This document shows, one piece after another, positions 45,616 through 57,974 of a stretch of 64,000 bases of DNA. Origin of the DNA: Humulus lupulus (taxonomy: Eukaryota; Streptophyta; Magnoliopsida; Rosales; Cannabaceae). The position numbers and the translations under genes were made by a program. Location of the stretch: the NCBI RefSeq assembly GCF_963169125.1, contig NC_084797.1:98481868-98545867 (forward strand), given 5' to 3'. Each line of letters opens with the position of its first letter. The first letter of the stretch is position 1. The notes below the pieces were generated by a model. It was not told where the DNA came from, made no database searches, and was given only the letters and a program-made list of their open reading frames with translations.

Positions 45616-47250
45616 GCCGATCCCATCAAAAAAGAGAATTCCCACAAGAGAACTCCTTCTGCTCCAAAAACCAACGCAGACCAAGGGCATTTCCCTAGGA
45701 TAGAACAGAAGAATCCTGTCCTATGATGGAATCATCCGGACAATCCGCAAGGGAAACACTCGCATGGTACTAAGCCCTAGATCATTTTCAGACAGGACGA
45801 TCAAGGAAGACATTTTATCCCCGCGCTTCTGTGAACAAGGATCTCGGAGGGCGTAAACGCAGAGAGGAGCCAAGAGCAGTCAGTTTAGGAGATGACACTT
45901 CCCTCGTGGATTTGCGAGACAACCTCAATGCTTGGAAGTAACAGGCCTAAGAGGAAAAGATTTGCCCCTGAGGTGGCGACTTGAGGAATAACCTCCATGA
46001 CATGAGGAACGAAAGAGTTCCCCTTGATGATTGAATGACCAGGCAGCTCATGGAACAGTTGGTTGCTTTAAAAGAGGTCACGAACCGCTTGGTCCAGAAA
46101 CAAGAAGGCGGAGGTTCTGATTTTGAAGACGAAGAAAAGGAACCATGCGCCAAGAACATCGTGGACGTCGTGTTACCCAAAGGGTTCAAGATGGCGGACA
46201 TACCCACCTATACTGAAAGCATTGACCCTAGACACCATCTATCCCTCTACAATCGACTGATGACTGTAGCTCATGTTTGTGGCAACGACTAGTGCCTATG
46301 CTTCTCAATCACTTTGGCCGAACCCGCTCAAGAGTGGTGGAAAAGGCTCAGGACAGAGTCGGTCCAGTCTTGGTCCAGATTGCAATCAGTGGCCGCCAAG
46401 AAATTGGACATGGAGGTTAGTGCGCTGGCCAACATTAAGCAACATCCCACTGGAACCCTTAGGGCCTACATCCAACGCTACATGGAAGAAGCTTCAAAGA
46501 CTAAGGTGGATGATGGACTGTGCCTAGTAGCCCTCCAGTCTGGAATTAGAGCTGGTTCCCCTCTCTAGGATGACATGCAACGCAGCAAGGCAACCACTCT
46601 TGAAGAATTTATAAGGAGGGCACAAGGCTTCATCAACCTGGAAGAGGCTCGAATACAAGCCTTTGGATGATAGCCAGCACCCCGACCAACAACACAAACC
46701 CTTCCTGGGTATGGAGCACAGTACCCAACAAATCTCTATCTGGCACCTCCAGTGGTCTCTGGACCCGCTAGAACCCTCGTGACTGCGTTCATGGCCCCGA
46801 CTGTCTATGGGACCACTTCATCGGGATATGCTCTAACTCCTTTAGCCCCTTTCTTTAGATACGGATCAAAACCAACTGAATACAGTGCTGCTCCGAGAGG
46901 TGCCCAACCATCCTAGACTGAAGCGGCTGAGGTGAGCATAAACCATTCCCGGGGAAAAATATCTGTAAAAAATCAGAGACGGTCCGAGCCCACAAAGAAG
47001 GGAAAGGGGGGTACGAGCTGCAATACATAGAGGATACAAACTTGGTTGATGCTGGGGAGAACATCTACCTTGCAACATGCAACGTAGTCCAGTACCGAAA
47101 ACAAAGCCCCATGTTTAAAGGGGGAAAGAACCTGAGGGACGCAAGCAAAAGGTGTGCCTCTCACAAGGACGTAGGCCACACAACTGAAGAATGTCTCTAG
47201 CTGAAAAATGAGAACGAGAATTTGATCAAGTTGGGACACCTCCACCAATG
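45616..47250 (+). pseudogene. Tat-3 gag, C-terminal part
   Basis: After the copia element the gag frame continues with NSHKRTPSAPKTNADQGHF. The capsid core follows (FKMADIPTYTESIDPRHHLS, LAEPAQEWWKRLRTES, LRAYIQRYMEEASKTKVDDG), then an HKDVGHTTEECL zinc-like end near 47160-47200. Frame changes occur at about 46290 and 46570, with several stops. Confidence 0.82.
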
Positions 47251-47559
47251 GGTCAAGATGCCAACTGGAGTTTCGGGGCTGCCGATAGCTCCTGAAAAAC
47301 CTTTGGCCTAGGGAGCGCAAGTATCATACCGAACTCCTCATAGAGGGTACGCTCCATGATCGGGAGCACAAACCCCTCAGGGGGCCCCAACAATAAAATC
47401 ACCTGAAAGTCCTATGGCTCCCGGGCTCGAGATGCAATATCCCTTCAGAACCGCGCCTCCTTGAGTAGATGGCCATGTAGCCATTATATCAGGAGGCTCG
47501 TACCTGGAGGACCATCCTGGAATGACTAGAAGAGGTACCTTAGTGAAATCGATTATGAC

Positions 47560-47820
47560 CATGAGGTGTGTGTGTTGGTCCAGAATCTGGGCCAGCGCCC
47601 AAAGCTAATGAATTTAACCATAACGTTCACGGAGGAAGATGCCCGGAATGTCCATTTCCCACATCACGACCCCTTGGTCATTGACGCCCAAATCGCCAAC
47701 AAAAGAGTATTCCGAGTGTTGGTTGAGAATGGGAGTTCTATCAATGTCCTATTTAAGCCGACCTTCACGACGATTGGCCTAACAGAGGCGGACCTAGCCT
47801 CATGTCCAACTTAGATCTAT
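47560..47820 (+). pseudogene. Tat-3 protease
   Basis: The frame includes LTITFTEEDARNVHFPHHDP and the active-site region RVLVENGSSINVLF. Related proteases have Asp where this copy has Glu (VENGSS), which should abolish catalysis. The end of the domain (near 47820-48000) is shifted. Confidence 0.75.
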
Positions 47821-48229
47821 GGATTCAACGGGGATTCATTGCGTTCAATGGGCAAGATTCAACTCCTTGTCACATTGGGGAGGTGGTTCAAAGATCATTC
47901 AAATACTGCACCTTCATAGTGGTGGATTGCCCCACTGTGTAAAATGTGATTTTTGGGTGGCCCACTTTAGTCTACTTCGACACCATCACCTCCGTCTGCC
48001 ATCTATGCATGAAGTTCACGTGTGAGAATGACAGAGTAGAGACAATACAGGGAGATCAGAAGAGTGCCCGAAAGTGTTATCACGTCTCTCCCTGAAAAAT
48101 TTTCATGGTCCACAAAGAACCTCTCGAAGAGGAAAATGCTGATCTAATCCCACCACCATAGCTAGAACGGAGGGTGGTTTGGGAAGACGATGAATTGGAT
48201 CCTTGGATAGAGGCGGATAGGCATTAGAA

Positions 48230-49035
48230 CCCATGGAGGAGTTTGAGGAGGTGTGCATCAGTGACACCAACCCAACCAAAGTAATCTGGGTAGGAAGAAA
48301 TTTGAATCTGGAGGTAAGAACTGCCATTATTGCATGGGTAAAAGAAAACCAGGATGTTCTAGCCTGGTCCCACTCAGATATGATAGGGAATGACTGCAAC
48401 GTGATCTGTCATGCCCTGAACATCAATGAGAATGCAACTCCCGTCCGGCTGAAGTGAAGGCCACTGGGCGCGGAGAGGGCATAGGCCCTTAAGCTAGAAT
48501 TCGAGAAGTTTTCCTCGATTAACTTCATACGAGAGGCCTTGTATCCTATTTGGCTAGCAAATCCAGTGTTGGTGCCAAAGCCAAATGGAACGTGGAGGGC
48601 TTGCATCGACTTTACGGACATCAACAAGGCCTGCCCAAAGGATTGCTTCCCTCTACACCGAATATACCAGATGGTGGATGCTACGTGTTGGTACGAGTTG
48701 CTAAGCTTCATGGATGCTTACTTCGGCTACAACCAGATCTCGATGCAAGCAGTATACTGCTACATTGTCATGCCCTTTGGGCTGAAGAATGCTGGGGCCA
48801 CCTATCGAAGACTGGTCAACAGAATGTTCCGGAACCTACTCGGGATGAACATGGAGGTCTACATAGATGAAATGTTGGTCAAGTCCAAGACATCGTCCCA
48901 ACATGTGAACAACCTTTCGGAAGCATTCTCCATTATTTGAAAGTAAGGGATGAAGCTGGATCCCAATAATTGTACTTTTGGCATGGAATCTATGAAGTTT
49001 CTGGGATTTATAGTAAGCTCAAGAGAGATAGAAGC
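48230..49035 (+). pseudogene. Tat-3 reverse transcriptase, cut by TEK4
   Basis: In order: WSHSDMIGNDCNVICHALNI, NPVLVPKPNGTWRACIDFTD, INKACPKDCFPLHRIYQMVD, FGLKNAGATYRRLVNRMF and MEVYIDEMLVKSK. The catalytic pair reads IDE instead of the usual DD. The sequence stops in the thumb (KFLGFIVSSREIEA) where the TEK4 LTR starts at 49036. Confidence 0.88.
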
Positions 49036-51324
49036 TGTAAAGCCCTGGGTATCCAAGATTGTTACATTGTGTATTTTAAATAGTGCAAGACTTGCTAATC
49101 AAGTCATTAGGACATAAACATGTTTCTAAAGTCAACTGACGGGTTAGGGTTAAAAGAGTTCGACCGTAAAATAGTTGACTTTCATTAAAATAAGAGTTTG
49201 GTACACGGGATCCAAAAAGTAATGTTTACAAGGCAGATACAACCCTCAAAAGTAAATTACAACTGAAGGCAACCTAAATGGAAAAATATATTTTGGCTCT
49301 AGTCCCTGTAAATACCTCGGTCGTGGCAGTCGACACGCGCCCCCAAAGCTCTCCAACTCATGGCTGGTCCAGCTTTTCCTTTCCTTTACCTGCACCATGT
49401 AGCACCTGTGAGCCAAGACCCATCAAGAAAAATAAACTCAAAAAGCATAGATAACTACATGCATAGCAAACTTAGATCAACCAGTTCAATCAACAGCAGA
49501 ATACAAGCAATAAGCTAGGCAACAATATATAGTTTAATCCAAACATATAATTCAATCTCAATAAAATTAGTTAGGTGTCGGGGCCCTTAGGCCAATCCCT
49601 CTTGTTATTTAGCTGATCCAGGCTCGCTTAGGCCGAGCTGCGTTCCGCATGCTTAACATCAGCCCCAGCTCCCTTAGGCCAGACTTTCACATCAAATATA
49701 ACAGAAAAACAGATTGCGAAACATGCAATCGAAAGCAGCACGAGCAAACATGCCTATCCAGATATCTCCAATCACACATACATTTATAATTTCACATATG
49801 TTCATTTATAGGGGATCTCAACCCCATTCACAACTCAGGTGCAGTTTTCTTACCTCGAGTCCCGAGCGAAGGATGTAGACCAGTCTTGAGCACGATCCTC
49901 AATCGCGAGCCTTAGTCGCAACCCTAGGATAAGCGAAAATGGATAGCTATTAAAATCTAATCCAATCAGATACTTGACGAATAATATACCAGCCTTTGGG
50001 ACCCCATGTCTACTAAACCGGGTAGTAGAACCCTTCTTGAACACTCAAGTTTAAGTTCTCGAGCCCAACTACTCAATTTGGCTAAGGTTGCCAAGGCGGG
50101 CTGTGACCTGGCCCTAAAGGTCATGGTGCGCCTCCAAGTTAGAAGCGATAGCCCCTAACTTCCCAGGGACACGCACCATGACTTGCCCTTTGGGGTCCTG
50201 GCATGCCTATGAAATAATAAGCCCCCCAAGGTTTTTGTGGTCATGCAGGCTGCGGAGCCCAAGTACTGGGTTGCGGCACGCCATCGTGAACCTAGAAATC
50301 CTAGGGCTTTTCCTGTGATTTATCCCAACCTAATTCATTAAAGTCTAACCTAACATGCGTCAAAACCATAAATTGAGCATCTATACCTTAATAGTATACT
50401 CAGAGCAACACAACCACCTAAAATTCTAACCAAAATCCTCCTAGGAACTCAGAATTCAGCAAAACCCCTTTGAAACTTAAGAGCTTAAGAACACATATAC
50501 TAACAACAGAATTCCATCAAATAATCACATCCTAAACCTTACCTTGATGACGACTCTAACTCTAAGCTGCACCTCTACCAGTCCTAGGTTTAATTCTCCA
50601 ACCCCTAAGCTTCAATTCCTAAGCCTTCTTTTCTAAAACTCACAATCCTCAAGGCACAAGAGAGGAGAGAGAGAGAGAATGTTAGAGTGAGAGGGAGTGA
50701 TGAGATTTCAGATATATTCTCGCTTATTCTTGAAGCTTAATCTAACTATATCTTTTAACCTAAAGTCCCAAATGCCCCTAAAGATATCTCAGTTCCTCTA
50801 TTGCCCTTAAGGGCAAAACAATCATTTTCCTCATTTCTCGCTAATTCCTCGAGTCATCCTACCTATTTCCAAATTAATCTCAACATTCCCAACTAATTAC
50901 CAAATACTTACCCGTTAATTGATAAATCCCAAATATACGTTAAATTCCCAAAATACCTCTAGGCTCACCCCGAGCCGGGTATTAGACCCCGTTGTGACTA
51001 TTCTGCTAATCTGCTCACCAAGATCGCCTCGAGTCGAACGCTGCAAATATATCCACATAATAATGTGGTTCCAATCATTTAACACATATAATCACATTTA
51101 TGCCCTCAATGGGGCAAAATTACAAATATGCCCTTATTAACAAGAACGGGCCCACATGCATATTTATTGCTCATAAACATGCATTTATATTCATATTATC
51201 ATATAAATCCTGCACGCCACGTAGTCATGCATTTAATCAATTAATCACACACATATATCCAATTATGCCCTCTCAGCACGCTAATCAAGGCACTAAACCT
51301 TATTAGCATTTTTGGGACGTTATA
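49036..51324 (-). repeat. TEK4 3' LTR (about 2289 bp)
   Basis: Plus strand TGTAAAGCCCTGGGTATCC to TTGGGACGTTATA, so the sense-strand start is TATAACG instead of TGTAACG. It carries the GGTAAGAAAA motif (49837-49856, reverse), the TGAGCC...TACCTGCACCA box (49382-49415, reverse) and a degenerate GC module (50090-50280). Confidence 0.85.
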
Positions 51325-51360
51325 ACTATCCCATCCTGCTAATAATTTCATCCTCGAAAT

Positions 51361-52667
51361 TTACCTAAATAACTTGGGATGTTGATCCCGTATAATCGAC
51401 TCTAGCTCCCAGGTCACCTCCTCGACCTTGTTATTCCTCCATAGGACATTGACTAGAGGAATCATCTTGTTCCTTAGAACCTTGTCTTTTCTGTCTAGGA
51501 TCATAATTGGTCGCTCCTCGTACGACAAGTCTACCTCTAGTTTCAGATCCTCATATCCCAATACGTGGGTCGCATCTGACACATACTTCCGGAGCATTGA
51601 GATGTGGAACACATCATGAACTCCTGATAATGATGGGGGTAGAGCCAATCTGTAGGCTACCTGCCCGATCCTCTCCATGATCTTAAAAGTTCCTGCAAAA
51701 TCTAGGGCTCAACTTACCCGTTTTCCCAAATCTCCTTACCCCTCACAATGGCAAAACTCGTAGAAATACGTGGTCCTCTACCTCAAACTCCACCACCCTA
51801 CACTTAGGATCAGCGTAGCTTTTTTTGTCTACTATGCGAAGAGAGCATTCGAGCTTGGATATTCTCAATAGCTTTATTAGTCTTCTGAACCATCTCTGGT
51901 CCCAAATACTTCCTTTTCCCCATCTCATCCCAATGAATGAGCGACCTAAATTTTCTTCCATATAGCACCTCGTATGGAGCTACTCCAATCGTTGACTGAT
52001 AACTATTGTTGTACGAGAACTCAATCAACAGAAGGTACTTACTCCAAGATCCCTCAAAGTATAGCATGTCCTCCAATATCTGAATTGTCCTCTCAGACTG
52101 CCCGACTGTTTGAGGAGGAAAGGTTGTACTAAACTTTAATTGAGTCCCCATAGCTTTCTGCAAACCACCCCAAAACTTGGTTGTGAATATGGGATCTCGG
52201 TCCGATACTATATACTTTGGAACCCCATGGAGACGTACAATCTCCCTCATATATAGCTCTGCATACTAATCCACAATATAGGTTGTCCTCACTGGAAGAA
52301 AGTGAGCAAACTTAGTGTACCTGTCTACTATCACCCACACCGAGTCATGTTGCCCCACTGTCCTAGGCAAACCCCCTACAAAGTCCATGGTAATATCTTT
52401 CCACTTCCACTCGGGAATACCTAAAGGCTGTAACAACCCCACTGGTCACTGGTGTTTAGCCTTTACCTGCTGACAGGTTAAGTACTTTACTACGTACTCA
52501 ACCACGTCCTTCTTCATCCCAGGCCACCAATACAAAGTTTGTAGATCCTGATACATATTCGTGGTTCTTGGATGAAGTGAGTATGGTGTAGTATGAGATT
52601 CGTTGAGAATATCTCGTCTAATATCCATATCCATCGGAACACAGATCTGATCCTTATACCTCAGCAA
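51361..52667 (-). pseudogene. TEK4 integrase with chromodomain
   Basis: The zinc module (HTTPYSLHPRTTNMYQDLQ, then WWPGMKKDVVEY and CQQVKAKHQ) is at 52446-52667. The core is at 51810-52450 with VSDRDPIFTTKFWG and [14 protein letters not shown]. The C-terminus at 51361-51678 ends in [13 protein letters not shown], a Tekay chromodomain. Stops or shifts separate the three parts. Order and motifs match TEK5 closely. Confidence 0.88.
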
Positions 52668-52791
52668 ACCCGTCTATGAAATGGAATAATCCTTAGCTAC
52701 TCCAGCTGGTCAACCAGCCCACTACCAATTCTATCCTCGCTCTGGTCATTTCCTTTACCAATTCATTTGATATCTCCTTCGAGCTAAACAA

Positions 52792-53330
52792 CTATCCTGG
52801 GCCTCTCCGGCTTAAAGCATCTACCACTACATTGGCTTTTCCTGGGTGATAAAGGATGTTAAAGTCATAGTTCTTCACCAACTCCAGCCAATGCCTTTGT
52901 CTCATATTTAGGTCCTTCTGGGTGAAGAAATACTTGAAACTCTTATGATTGGTGTATATCTTGCACTTCTCGCCACACAAATAATGTCGCCATACCTTCA
53001 GTGGGAATACCACCTCTGCTAGTTCCAAATCATGGGTATGGTACCGCTGCTCATATTTCTTCAGTTGCCGTGATGCATAGGCAATAACCTTTCCACTCTG
53101 CATCTACACACATCCTAATCCTAGTATCGATGCGTCGTAGTATACTACAAACTTATCCCCATATGAAGGAAGACTCAGCACTGGAGCAGTAATCAATCGT
53201 CGCTTCAATCCCTGGAAGCTACCCTCACATTTTTCTGACCATGTGAACCTCAAATTCTTTAGTGTTAACTCAGTTAATGGTGTTGAAATCTTCGAAAACC
53301 CTTCCACAAACATCTGTAATATCCTGCTAA
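52792..53330 (-). pseudogene. TEK4 RNase H
   Basis: Segments [47 protein letters not shown] and [17 protein letters not shown]. The Asp of the usual TDHKS motif is Asn (TNHKS), which should impair activity. Confidence 0.85.
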
Positions 53331-54024
53331 CCTAAGGAAACTCCTAACCTCCGAGGCGTTCCTTGACCTCAGCCAATCCCTAACTACTTCTACCTTGCCG
53401 GATCTACCTTAATCCCATCTCCATTGATAATATATCCATTAAATGTCACCTTCGGTAGCCAGAACTCACACTTCTTAAATTTAGCATAAACTGATGCTCC
53501 CTCAACCTCTGCAATATCAGTCAGAGATGCTGCTCATGTTCTGCCTCTGAACGAGAGTAAACTAGGATGTTGTCAATGAATACAATCACAAACTGATCTA
53601 AGAAATACTTGACCACCCTATTCATCAGATCCATAAATGTTGTTGGGGCATTGGTCAACCTAAACATTGTGACCAAGAACTCATAATGCCCATACCTCGT
53701 GCGGAAGGCTGTCTTCAGAATATCCTCATCCTTGATCCTCAACTGGTGATAACCAGATCAAAGATCAATCTTTGAGAATATCGTCTTTCCTTGCAATTGA
53801 TCGAACAAGTCGTCGATCCTCGGTAGTGGTTCCTTGTTCTTGATGGTCAATTTGTTCAACTCCCTGTAGTCTACACACATCCTTAGGGTCCCATCCTTCT
53901 TCACAAACAAAACCGGAGCGCCCTATGGCGAAAAGCTAGGTCTAATAAATCCCAAATCTAGTAGCTCTTGTAACTGTATCTTAAACTCTTTTAGCTCTAC
54001 CGAAGCCATTCTGTATGGTGCCCT

Positions 54025-55853
54025 TGTAGGATCTTGGAATTTAAATCTAGATGCATGCTTCCTATTATTTATCCAAACACATAATAGAAACATAGAATAA
54101 CATGACATACATATAAACGTCAGATTCGTAAATTAACATAAACACAAAGATGTAGAAACTTACGAATACGCAGCGGAACTGGAACAACTCCTTCCTTCAA
54201 TCTCTTAAACCCTTGATTCCTTTCTGTAGCAGAGTATTATAAAGAGATTGAACTAGATCAGCAACACATTCTTCCTCACTAAGCGCTTGATCAACCTAGA
54301 ACTAGTGTGTTCTAGTTCTAAACACATGAGAAAGAGATCTAGAAGATAAGAAGAGATAGTTGCTAAGAAAGGATTAGAGTGTTTAGGTTTTGACTTACCC
54401 AATGAATCAACTAATGCTGACTTCCTTATGAAAACCCTAGATATCATATTCCTTATATAGACAACTTAATGAGCTTTATTTAAATTTAAATTTAAATTAA
54501 AAATAATAAACAAAAACATAAAAGCCTTAGGCTGCCATAAATGGACTTTGGCCCAATCTCTTTGTTTTGAATGTAAATCCCAATTGGGCCTAAATTCAAA
54601 ACCTTTTATCTATTTATTTTTTAATTAAATCCTTATTAAAATTAACTAATTATAATTTGAAACTTGATTTAATATTATTTATTTATATTGGTACCAATTT
54701 ATCAATATTAATAAATTTACCCAAAGATTCTCTTTTATTCTCTAAATCTCATATCTCTGTAAATTTTCAAAAATTGACCTAGTCAACTTTAAAAATCCTA
54801 AATGATAATTAAATAAATTAATTGAGACATTCTAAATGATTTACTCAAAGGTGATGCAGGGACCATGAATCCATGAAATCAAGCTCCAATAAGTTACCGT
54901 GAATTTATTTACGAATAATTTCACTACCTTATTAATTTCTCATGACTCCACTATAGACTAAGAATTGAACTCTTGAATTCATAGAATGTATTTTCCAAAC
55001 CATAAATATGTTATCCATTGTTATAAACATTAAAGTCAGTCAATCCTCTATCGATGACTTACTAACGAGATGGGTGCAAATTAATGTTTTACCCCTCATC
55101 AGTATTTTATCCTTAACTCCCACTAAGTTCCTTATAAATGATATTTTCGTGAACTTAATCACAGAAATGAGATCTCCATCATTTAACTTTTTGAACAAAG
55201 CAATTAAGGAAATCATCTTTTCATTTCTCATACAGAAGTTATAGATTTCATATCTATAAATAATACTCCCACTCAATTACACTACTAAATCTCCAAGATG
55301 TAAGTATGGGCTAGACCGTAGGGTGAGCCAGTAACGAACAAGTCAAAAGATGTCAATAATATAATTAGTAGAATATTATCACTCAGAATTTAGATCGACT
55401 TAACCTATGATCAACGTTGTGACATTGATTAGATTCGATAACAGCGATACTTATTTATCAATCAATAATCAATATCGGTCCAAGTCCAATGTAACCAAAT
55501 ACATCTGATCTTATCTGCTTGGTCAATGCCTTGGACAAGACATCACACCACGAATGTGTAAGTAGATCATATCGTAGATTGCCTAATCAATGAAAATCCT
55601 ATGCACTGTTCTAGTCTTAGGACTTGTTCTTTTGAACATATAATTACAACTATAATCCACTGTGACCTAGTTACTTTAATTGTAACTATCCATATGTCTA
55701 GGATTTTATAAATGTTTGTATTATTTCAATAATCATGCAATAAAACAAGCAAGCAATACAGTTGTCAAACTAAATGATTTATATTACTTTTATTGACAAT
55801 ATGAAGTCGTGTTACATGTCCGACATGGTTTTAAAAGGAAATAAAAATCAATA
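54025..55853 (-). mobile_element. Solo LTR G (copia-type), 1829 bp
   Basis: Reverse-oriented relative of solo LTR F (1824 bp), alignable along its length (for example the GATTCTCTTTTATTCTC block at 54726 against its complement at 5996). Target copies GCCCT (54020-54024) and GCCCC (55854-55858) flank it. The termini have decayed (TGTAGG...TCAATA). Confidence 0.9.
54451..54460 (-). promoter_or_regulatory. TATA box of solo LTR G
   Basis: The minus strand reads CTATATAAGG, at the position equivalent to 6285 in solo LTR F. Confidence 0.5.
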
Positions 55854-55919
55854 GCCCCTGACATTGGTTTGGTACCCAGTGCTAACTCAATGACGAACTG
55901 GATCTCCCTGTGCGGCGAC

Positions 55920-56741
55920 TATAACGTCCCAAAATTACCTAATAAGGCTTAGGGCCTTGAATAGAGGGTCGGGATGGCAATATATGGAATTATGTGTTTG
56001 ATTGTTATATGAATTGCAATTATGTGGATTATGTGATAATATGATTAAATGCGCATATTTAGGGGTATTAAATATGCATGTGGGCCCGCTTCTTATTAGA
56101 AGGGTGACTTTGGTAATTTGGGTCGTTACGGGCATAATTGTGTATTTATGTGCATATATGTGAGAGACCACATTATTATATGGGTTATTTTGGGTTACTC
56201 GGCACGAGGCGATCCTAGGGAGCAAGTTAGCGGGGAAGTCACAATGGGGCCTGATACCCAACTCGGGGTGAGTTAAGGGGTATTTTGGGTAATAGACATT
56301 TATTTGGGTTATTGGGTTATGAAAATAAATAATTGGAGATATATTTGAAGTAATAAAGTTTAGGAGGGAATATTTGGGAAATTTACCATTTTTCCCTTGG
56401 GGACGTTTTTGGTACCCCGAGTCTTGGGATTAGATTAAGTTAGTTAAGTTAGATAAATTAAAAAGAAATGCTAGAAGCTGCTACCTAGACTGACCCCTTC
56501 TCTCTCTCTTTTCTCTCGAGCTTTCCAAGCTAAGTCCTTGAAGAACCAAGGGATTTTTGGGCTAGGATTACTTGAATTGAAGCTAAAATCTTGAGGATTA
56601 ATTCAGTAGCAGTTTGTGGAATCCATCTGTAGTAGAGGTAAGCTTTAAACTATGAATTCTAGAAATTAAATTCTGTGTTTCTTGGCTGGTTTTTAAGTGT
56701 TTATGAGCTTGTGAGTTTCAAAGATTGAAGGTGTAGTTTTG
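55920..56741 (+). repeat. TEK5 5' LTR, truncated (about 820 bp)
   Basis: TATAACGTCCCAAAATTACC start (TG changed to TA). It matches the 3' LTR up to AAGGTGTAGTTTTG, and then the match stops abruptly. The missing part includes the rest of the LTR, the primer site and gag. Confidence 0.88.
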
Positions 56742-57000
56742 CAGAGATGACTTATTTCGACATAATTCTTAGTATGGATTGGCTAAAGAAGTATGGGGCA
56801 TCGATAGACTGTAAGAAGAAGATGGTAACTTTTGAGCCAGAGGGTGAGGACCCCTTTGTTTTTGTTGGCACTGTGCATGGACCCCGTATACCTATGATAT
56901 CAGTACTTAGAGCTAGAAACCTGTTGCAGGGAGGATGCATAGGGTTTTTAGCTAGTGTGGTGGACTCCACTCAGGTGACGTCAGTAGGACTAGAATAGAC
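56742..57000 (+). pseudogene. TEK5 protease, C-terminal part
   Basis: FDIILSMDWLKKYGASIDCK is the protease end segment and is followed by the linker (GPRIPMISVLRARNLLQGG). The catalytic Asp region was removed by the deletion. A stop is at 56996. Confidence 0.85.
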
Positions 57001-57025
57001 TCGGCTAGTCTGTTAGTTTCTGGAT

Positions 57026-57974
57026 GTGTTTCCAGAGAACTTGCCAGAGTTACCTCCACATAGGGAGATTGAGTTGGCGCCGGGGATAGAACCAGTGTCT
57101 AGGGCACCATACAGGATGGCTCCAGCTAAGCTGAAGGAATTGAAGGTTCAACTACAAGAGTTACTAGACTTGGGTTTTATCAGGCCTAGTTTCTCGCCAT
57201 GGGGCGCACCGGTTCTCTTTGTGAAGAAAAAGGACGGTTCTCTGAGGATGTGCATCGACTACAGGGAACTGAATAAGTTGACTATCAAGAATAGATATCT
57301 TCTGCCAAGGATTGATGATTTGTTTGACAAGTTTCAAGGTAGAACAATATTCTCTAAGATAGATCTCCGATCTGATTATCACCAGCTGAGGATCAAGGAG
57401 GAAGATAATCGAAGACAACTTTCTGCACCATGGGCATTATGAGTTTTATGTTATGTCATTTGGATTGACTAATGCCTCAACAACATTTATGGATCTGATG
57501 AACAAAGTGTTCAAGGACTAACTAGATTAGTTTGTGATTGTCTTTATCGAAGATATAATGATATACTCTTGGACGGAGACAGAACACGAGCATCATCGTA
57601 GGTTTGTATTATAGAGGTTGAGAGAGCACAAGCTATATGCGAAGTTCAAGAAGTGTGAGTTTTGGTTGCCACATGTGACTTTCTTAGGTCACATAATCAG
57701 TAAAGATGGTATTAAAGTGGATCCAGTGAAGGTTGAAGTAGTCAAAGATTGGCCAAGACCGAAGAACGCTTCAGAGATAAGAAGTTTCTTGGGTTTGGCA
57801 GGTTATTACAGGCGCTTTGTGGACGAGTTCTCCAAGGTTGCATCATCATTGACAGAGTTGACACGCAAGAATCAGAAATTTGTTTGGTCGGACAAGTGTG
57901 AAGGCAGTTTTTTAGAAGCTCAAGGAGAGTTTGATCACCACACAAGTTTTGAGCCTTCCTACAGATCAGGGTAA
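57026..57974 (+). pseudogene. TEK5 reverse transcriptase
   Basis: Segments [40 protein letters not shown], then after a frameshift at about 57410 [20 protein letters not shown] and FVIVFIEDIMIYS (FIDD changed to FIED). The thumb ends with [18 protein letters not shown]. Stops are at about 57520, 57530 and 57615. Confidence 0.88.

Larger units (their letters stand above)
25472..49035 (+). mobile_element. Tat-3: plus-strand Tat-type element, split by copia, cut by TEK4
   Basis: The 5' LTR (25472-26488), primer region and gag start are on the left of the copia insertion. Gag, protease and RT resume at 45621 and continue to 49035, where the TEK4 LTR begins. The frame joins across the copia insertion once one target copy (GCCGA) is removed. 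RT text ACIDFTDINKACPKD assigns it to Tat. The 3' half is outside the window. Confidence 0.9.
49036..55919 (-). mobile_element. TEK4: Tekay-type element, 3' half, cut by TEK5
   Basis: The 3' LTR (49036-51324) is followed on the minus strand by integrase with chromodomain, RNase H and RT. Solo LTR G splits the RT N-terminus. TEK5 begins at 55920, so gag and the 5' LTR of TEK4 must lie right of the window or be lost. It inserted into Tat-3 RT; the candidate target copy is GAAGC at 49031-49035. Confidence 0.88.
53331..55919 (-). pseudogene. TEK4 reverse transcriptase, split by solo LTR G
   Basis: Palm text [34 protein letters not shown] and [14 protein letters not shown], where the second catalytic Asp is Asn. 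The N-terminal part ([20 protein letters not shown]) stops at 54024, and the linker before it resumes at 55859-55919 (SPHREIQFVIELALGT). Confidence 0.85.
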
